Positions 5,818 to 9,896 of a stretch of 9,896 bases of DNA are shown in pieces. The notes beneath the pieces are model-generated. The model was not told the origin of the DNA. It was given only the letters and a program-made list of their open reading frames with translations, and made no database searches. Numbering within the stretch: the stretch's first letter is position 1; each line of letters opens with the position of its first letter. Both the position numbers and the translations under genes were made by a program. The DNA is from JBGSYN01 sp041750975 (GTDB lineage Bacteria > Pseudomonadota > Alphaproteobacteria > Geminicoccales > Geminicoccaceae): positions 1-9,896 of the forward strand of contig JBGSYN010000265.1 in NCBI GenBank assembly GCA_041750975.1. Reading direction: 5' to 3'.

Positions 5818-6755
5818 TAGCGAATCCTCGGATCGAGGAAGACATAGGAGATGTCGACGACCAGATTGATGAGGACGTAGACCACCGAAAACAGCAGCAC
5901 GATCGCCTGGATCGTCGGGAAATCTCGGCTCAGGACGGCGTCGACGGTAAGCCTGCCGAGGCCCGGAATATTGAAGACGCTTTCGGTGACGACGACGCCG
6001 CCGATCAGGAGCCCGACGCCGAGGCCGATGACGGTCACGATCGGGATGGCGGCATTGCGCAGCGCATGGTGAACGAGAACGCCGGTGCGTGAGACACCTT
6101 TCGCGCGGGCGGTCCGGACATGGTCCTGACCGAGCACCTCGAGCACCGAGGTCCGGGCGATGCGGGCGATCAAGGCGATATAGATGACGCTCAAGGTCAG
6201 GCTCGGCAGGATCAGCCGCTCGAGCCACGGCCAAAGGCCGTCAGCGAGGTCGGCATAGCCCTGCACCGGCAGCCATTTGAGCTCGACCGCGAAAAGGTAG
6301 ATGAGCGCGTAGCCGATCACGAAAACCGGCACGGAAAAGCCCATCACCGCGAAACCCATGATCAGGCGGTCGGTGAGGGAGCCCTGTCGCGACGCCGCGA
6401 TCACGCCGAGCGGGATTGAAACGGCTAGGGTGATCGCCATGGTCAGCAAAGCCAGCGAGAGCGTCGGCTCGAGCCGCTGGCCGATCAATGTCGTGACGTC
6501 GGTCTTGAAGAAGAATGAACGCCCGAGGTCGCCGCGGAGAAGATTGCCCGACCAGATCAGGAATTGAGTGAGGATCGGCTGGTCGAGACCGAGTTGCGTG
6601 CGGATCGCCTCGAGTTGTCCGGGCGAAGCACTGTCGCCCGCGATAATCGCCGCCGGGTCGCCGGGCGTGAGCCGCAACATCGAGAAGACGATGATCGCAA
6701 CCATGACCAGCACCGGAATGGTCGCAAGAAGGCGTCGAAAGATGAATCCCGGCAT
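5814..6755 (-). CDS. Peptide ABC transporter permease, DppB/OppB type
   Basis: Inner-membrane permease of the same importer, 313 residues, starting at the ATG at 6755 with GAGG five bases upstream. The N-terminus FIFRRLLATIPVLVMVAIIVFSMLRLTPGDP (4-34) is the standard DppB opening with helix 1. GDLGRSF (75-81) is also typical. Membrane segments follow at about 98-121, 131-156, 181-200, 236-257 and 283-305. The EAA loop is VRTARAKGVSRTGVLVHHALRNA (213-235). The C-terminal YVFLDPRIRY is the usual end of this family. The gene begins 32 bases after the solute-binding protein gene and overlaps the next permease by four bases, so all three should be on one transcript. Confidence 0.94.
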   Translation of the reverse strand: MPGFIFRRLLATIPVLVMVAIIVFSMLRLTPGDPAAIIAGDSASPGQLEAIRTQLGLDQPILTQFLIWSGNLLRGDLGRSFFFKTDVTTLIGQRLEPTLSLALLTMAITLAVSIPLGVIAASRQGSLTDRLIMGFAVMGFSVPVFVIGYALIYLFAVELKWLPVQGYADLADGLWPWLERLILPSLTLSVIYIALIARIARTSVLEVLGQDHVRTARAKGVSRTGVLVHHALRNAAIPIVTVIGLGVGLLIGGVVVTESVFNIPGLGRLTVDAVLSRDFPTIQAIVLLFSVVYVLINLVVDISYVFLDPRIRY

Positions 6756-6787
6756 GGAAACCTCAGGCCGGGATCGGCGACTTGGCC

Positions 6788-8386
6788 CTACTCTCCGTTC
6801 TTGCGGACATTCCAGAAATAGGTCGCAGGTCCGGGAACGAGGCCCTCGACCCGGTCCGAGCGATAGGCCATCGGTACGTAATATTGCCCGGTATAGCCGT
6901 GGGTGACGACCTCGAGCGCTCGTTCCTGAATGGCCGTCGCCAGTTCCTTCTGCACCTCGAGGTCGGTCTCGCGCGCGAACGCGTCCCGCAGTTCCTCGAG
7001 TTCCTGATCGCAAGGCCAGCCGAACCAGGCATCCTCGCAGGATGCATTGATCCCGGCCGTGCTGATCGGATTGAGAATATCGGCGGCGACCCAGGCGGTC
7101 ATCAGCGCATTCCAGCCGCCCTCACCGACAGGGCCCTTGTTGGACCGGCGCGACACCAGGGTCTGCCAATCCATCGATTGCATGTCGACGGTAAAGCCGC
7201 CGCGCTCCAGCAATTGCTTGGCCACCGGGGCGAGATTGCTCAACACTGCGAGATCGGTCGAATGCAGCAGCACGACGGGCGCGCCGTCATAGCCCGCCTC
7301 CGCCAGGAGCTCGCGTGAGCGCTCGAAATGCGACGTGACGAGAAGATCGGAGCCGGCATCGGTGGCAAAAGTCGTATCGCAGACGAACATCGCGCCGCAG
7401 ACTTCATAGTAGTCGGGATTGCCGATGGCCGCCTTCAGGAAGTCTTCCTGGTTCAGGGCGGCGATGGCGGCTTGCCGGACCTGCTGATTGTCGAAGGGCG
7501 GCAGCAACCAGTTCATCCGGAACATGTACTGATAGCCCAAGGGATTGGGCGACCAGACGGTGATGTCGTCCTCGCCCTCGAGCAGCGGCAGGAGGTCGTG
7601 CGGCATTTGCTCGAGCACGTCGATCTCGCCCTCGGCCAGGGCCGTCACCTGGGTCTGCTGATCCGGCATCGACAGCCATTCGACCCGATCGACATTAACC
7701 ACCTTGCCGCCGGCGGCCCAGCTCGGCGGCTCGTCTCGCGGCACGTAGTCTTCGAACTTGGTGAAGACGGCCTTGTTGCCCGGCTCCCATTCGCCGCTTT
7801 CGAAGACGAACGGGCCCGAGCCGATGAACTCCTCGATCTGAGCGTCACCCGGTGTCTTGGCCATCCGTGCCGGCATGATGAAGGGCACGTTGGAGCTTGG
7901 TTTCGCCAGCGACAGCAGGACCAGACCGTAGGGCTCCTTGAGGTGCAGCTCGAAGGTATTGTCGTCGACGATCTCGAAGCGGTCGGTGAACTCGAAGAGC
8001 TTTTGGCCCATGACATCCTTGTGCATCCAGCGCTCGATCGAGTTCACGGCGTCGAGCGAGATGACCGGCTCGCCGTCATGGAACATGAGGCCGTCCCGCA
8101 GCGTGAAGCTGTAGGTGAGGCCGTCATCGCTGACCGAATAATCGCCCACCATTTGCGGCCGGACATTCAGATCGGCATCCAGCGCGAACAACGTGTCAAA
8201 CACCATGTAGCCGTAGTCGCGGGAGATGTAGGCGGTGGTCCAGATCGGATCGGTGATCTTCAGATCGGAGTGCATGACGACGCGCAGGGTCGATTCGGCA
8301 TGGGCGGCGACTGTTTGGCCCAAGACGAGCGCACCCGTCAGAGCCGCCCCGGCAATGTTCCGCACCCTAATCCCCGCCATACTCAT
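6788..8386 (-). CDS. Periplasmic peptide-binding protein of an ABC importer (SBP_bac_5 family)
   Basis: Captures the substrate, probably a peptide, and passes it to the permeases encoded after it. I chose the ATG at 8386 (532 residues) because GGGAG lies 9 bases upstream; starts at 8419 or 8380 are possible. A signal peptide covers residues 1-30, with cleavage likely after AHA at 30 (AHA-ESTLRV). The family mark is SDDGLTYSFTLRDGLMFHDGEPV (86-108), followed by GSGPFVFESGEWEPGNKAVF (189-208) and the hinge/C-lobe MFRMNW...FDNQQVRQAA (288-307). Four cysteines at 330, 336, 450 and 459 lie in two close pairs and could form disulfides in the periplasm. The family binds di- and oligopeptides, glutathione, opines, nickel and others, so the substrate is not fixed by sequence. 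The neighbouring dgcN-dgcA genes make D-Glu-containing peptides a fair guess. Confidence 0.93.
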   Translation of the reverse strand: MSMAGIRVRNIAGAALTGALVLGQTVAAHAESTLRVVMHSDLKITDPIWTTAYISRDYGYMVFDTLFALDADLNVRPQMVGDYSVSDDGLTYSFTLRDGLMFHDGEPVISLDAVNSIERWMHKDVMGQKLFEFTDRFEIVDDNTFELHLKEPYGLVLLSLAKPSSNVPFIMPARMAKTPGDAQIEEFIGSGPFVFESGEWEPGNKAVFTKFEDYVPRDEPPSWAAGGKVVNVDRVEWLSMPDQQTQVTALAEGEIDVLEQMPHDLLPLLEGEDDITVWSPNPLGYQYMFRMNWLLPPFDNQQVRQAAIAALNQEDFLKAAIGNPDYYEVCGAMFVCDTTFATDAGSDLLVTSHFERSRELLAEAGYDGAPVVLLHSTDLAVLSNLAPVAKQLLERGGFTVDMQSMDWQTLVSRRSNKGPVGEGGWNALMTAWVAADILNPISTAGINASCEDAWFGWPCDQELEELRDAFARETDLEVQKELATAIQERALEVVTHGYTGQYYVPMAYRSDRVEGLVPGPATYFWNVRKNGE

Positions 8387-8431
8387 GATGGCATTCTCCC
8401 GTGTTCGCAATCGCAGCATGGATTTTGGCTA

Positions 8432-8461
8432 GTACTACGATCTAAGCGGCGCGGCGATCAA
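8432..8461 (-). promoter_or_regulatory. Possible promoter of the ABC importer operon
   Basis: On the minus strand TTGATC (8461-8456) and TAGTAC (8437-8432) are 18 bases apart and precede the binding-protein start by about 45 bases. The -35 is fair and the -10 is weak. The match is by eye; the 109-base gap after gatB is the only sizeable non-coding stretch before this operon, so a promoter is expected here. Confidence 0.3.
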
Positions 8462-8495
8462 TAGCACAACACCTTCCGGGCGGAGCACCAGGCAA

Positions 8496-9896
8496 TCAGA
8501 CCAGTGCCGCGAGTTTCTCGTTGATGATATCGTTGACCATTTGCGGATTGGCCTTGCCGCCGGTCGCCTTCATCACCTGACCGGTGAACCAGCCGGCAAG
8601 TTTCGGGTTCTGCTTGTAACGCTCGACCTGAGCCGGATTGTCTTCGATGATCTTGTCGACGATGGGTTCGATCGAGGATTTGTCGGTGACCTGCTTCAGG
8701 CCCTTGTCCTCGACGATCCTTTCGGCATCCTCGCCGGTTTCGACCATGATCGCGATGACATCCTTGGCGATGCGGCCCGAAATGGTCTCCGACTGCAGCA
8801 GATCCAGCAATTTGCCGAGATTGGCAGCGGTCACCGGGCTCGTCTCGATGTCCCTGCCGGCTTTTGCGAGCAGCCCGAACAGCTCATTGATGACCCAGTT
8901 GGCGGCTTGTTTCGCATCCCGGCCCCTGGCGACCTCCTCGAAGAAATCCGCGGTGGCGCGCTCTCCCACCAGTACCCCGGCATCATAGGCTGAAAGGCCG
9001 TAATCTCCGACGAACCGGGCCTTCTTGTCGTCGGGCAGTTCCGGCAGGGTCGCCTTGATCCGGTCGACGAAATCCTTGGGCAGGACCAGCGGCAGGAGAT
9101 CCGGATCGGGGAAGTAGCGGTAATCGTGCGCCTCTTCCTTGCTTCGCATCGAGCGGGTCTCGCCGCGCGCCGCATCGAACAGGCGGGTTTCCTGGACTAC
9201 ACTGCCGCCGCCTTCGATCAGCTCGATCTGCCGCTTGGCCTCGTATTCGATGGCCTTCGCGACAAAGCGCATCGAGTTCACGTTCTTGATCTCGCAGCGC
9301 GTGCCGAACTCGTTGGAGCCCTGGAGCCGCACCGAGACATTGGCGTCGCAGCGCAGCGAGCCCTCCTCCATATTGCCGTCGCAGCTGCCGAGATAGCGCA
9401 GGATCGAGCGCAGTTTGCGGACATAGAGCACGGCTTCCTCGGGCGAGCGGATATCGGGCTCGGAGACGATTTCCATCAGCGCCACGCCGGAGCGGTTGAG
9501 GTCGATCAGGGTCTCGTCGTCGCGCTGATCATGCAGCGATTTGCCGGCGTCCTGCTCGATATGCAGGCGGGTGATGCCGACGGTCTTGGTGCTGCCGTCC
9601 GGCATATCGACGATCAGCTCGCCTTGGCCGACGATCGGGTGCTGATATTGCGAGATCTGGTAGCCCTGCGGCAGGTCGGGGTAGAAATAGTTCTTGCGCT
9701 CGAACACCGAGACTTCGTTGATCATGGCTTTCAGACCGAGCCCGGTGCGTACCGCCTGCTCGACGCAGCGGGCGTTGACCACCGGCAACATGCCCGGCAT
9801 GCCGGCGTCGATCGGCGACACCTGGCTATTGGGCTCGGCGCCGAAGGCGGTCGCGGCGCCGGAAAAGAGCTTGGCCTCGGAGATGATCTGGGCGTG
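8496..9896 (-). CDS. gatB: Asp-tRNA(Asn)/Glu-tRNA(Gln) amidotransferase subunit B (partial, N-terminus beyond window)
   Basis: With GatA and GatC it converts Glu-tRNA(Gln) or Asp-tRNA(Asn) to the correctly amidated form; GatB carries the kinase site and binds the tRNA. The frame is open to the right edge, giving 466 visible residues that begin HAQIISEAKLFSG, so only about 30 residues are missing from the usual length near 500. Family marks include YFYPDLPQGYQISQY, DLNRSGVALMEIVSEPD and EEGSLRCDANVSVR in the cradle domain. They are followed by the helical part and the C-terminal YqeY-like tail domain, ending with the typical GxVMKATGGKANPQMVNDIINEKLAAL. The frame shows no breaks. gatA would be expected beyond the right edge. 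The gene lies on the same strand as the ABC operon but 109 bases before it, so it is probably a separate unit. Confidence 0.97.
   Translation of the reverse strand, partial: HAQIISEAKLFSGAATAFGAEPNSQVSPIDAGMPGMLPVVNARCVEQAVRTGLGLKAMINEVSVFERKNYFYPDLPQGYQISQYQHPIVGQGELIVDMPDGSTKTVGITRLHIEQDAGKSLHDQRDDETLIDLNRSGVALMEIVSEPDIRSPEEAVLYVRKLRSILRYLGSCDGNMEEGSLRCDANVSVRLQGSNEFGTRCEIKNVNSMRFVAKAIEYEAKRQIELIEGGGSVVQETRLFDAARGETRSMRSKEEAHDYRYFPDPDLLPLVLPKDFVDRIKATLPELPDDKKARFVGDYGLSAYDAGVLVGERATADFFEEVARGRDAKQAANWVINELFGLLAKAGRDIETSPVTAANLGKLLDLLQSETISGRIAKDVIAIMVETGEDAERIVEDKGLKQVTDKSSIEPIVDKIIEDNPAQVERYKQNPKLAGWFTGQVMKATGGKANPQMVNDIINEKLAALV

Noticed and set aside
7328..8464. A 378-codon plus-strand open frame opposite the peptide-binding protein
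   Set aside because: Same reason: composition is Asp/Gly/His/Gln/Arg-rich as in antisense frames, while the minus strand encodes an intact SBP_bac_5 protein with a signal peptide.

Overview
The window looks like chromosomal DNA of a high-GC alphaproteobacterium, probably of the Hyphomicrobiales (Rhizobiales). The basis is the base composition, the ferrochelatase and GatB sequences, and a DgcN/DgcA pair of the kind common in marine and soil alphaproteobacteria. It is gene-dense and mostly ordinary. I see no tRNA, rRNA, insertion sequence, CRISPR array or phage gene.

Region 1 (1-1185, minus strand) holds an ExbB/TolQ/MotA-type membrane channel subunit. Its 3' end overlaps by 17 bases a second gene that runs off the left edge. 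That second protein has one N-terminal membrane helix carrying an ExbD-like Asp, followed by a periplasmic beta-type domain. Together they look like a divergent proton-driven stator pair.

Region 2 (1186-1552) is an AT-rich divergent intergenic region. It carries a CRP-type palindrome (TGTGA-N6-TCACA), an FNR/FixK-like box just beside it, and an 8-bp hairpin directly before the hemH ribosome binding site.

Region 3 (1553-4663, plus strand) is hemH (ferrochelatase), dgcN (D-glutamate N-acetyltransferase, formerly DUF1611) and dgcA (N-acetyl-D-glutamate racemase, enolase superfamily). dgcN and dgcA are translationally coupled through a TTGA overlap. They give a two-step route from D-Glu to N-acetyl-L-Glu.

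Region 4 (4664-4959) is a convergent intergenic region with several inverted repeats. One can fold as a three-way junction that covers the Shine-Dalgarno of a short plus-strand ORF (4821-5021), possibly the start of a lost gene.

Region 5 (4960-8386, minus strand) is a dipeptide/oligopeptide ABC importer operon: solute-binding protein, DppB-type permease, DppC-type permease. It has no ATPase gene in the window. Sitting beside dgcN-dgcA, it could import D-Glu-containing peptides, but that is inference from position only.

Region 6 (8496-9896, minus strand) is gatB, the Asp/Glu-tRNA amidotransferase subunit B, missing only its N-terminus at the window edge.
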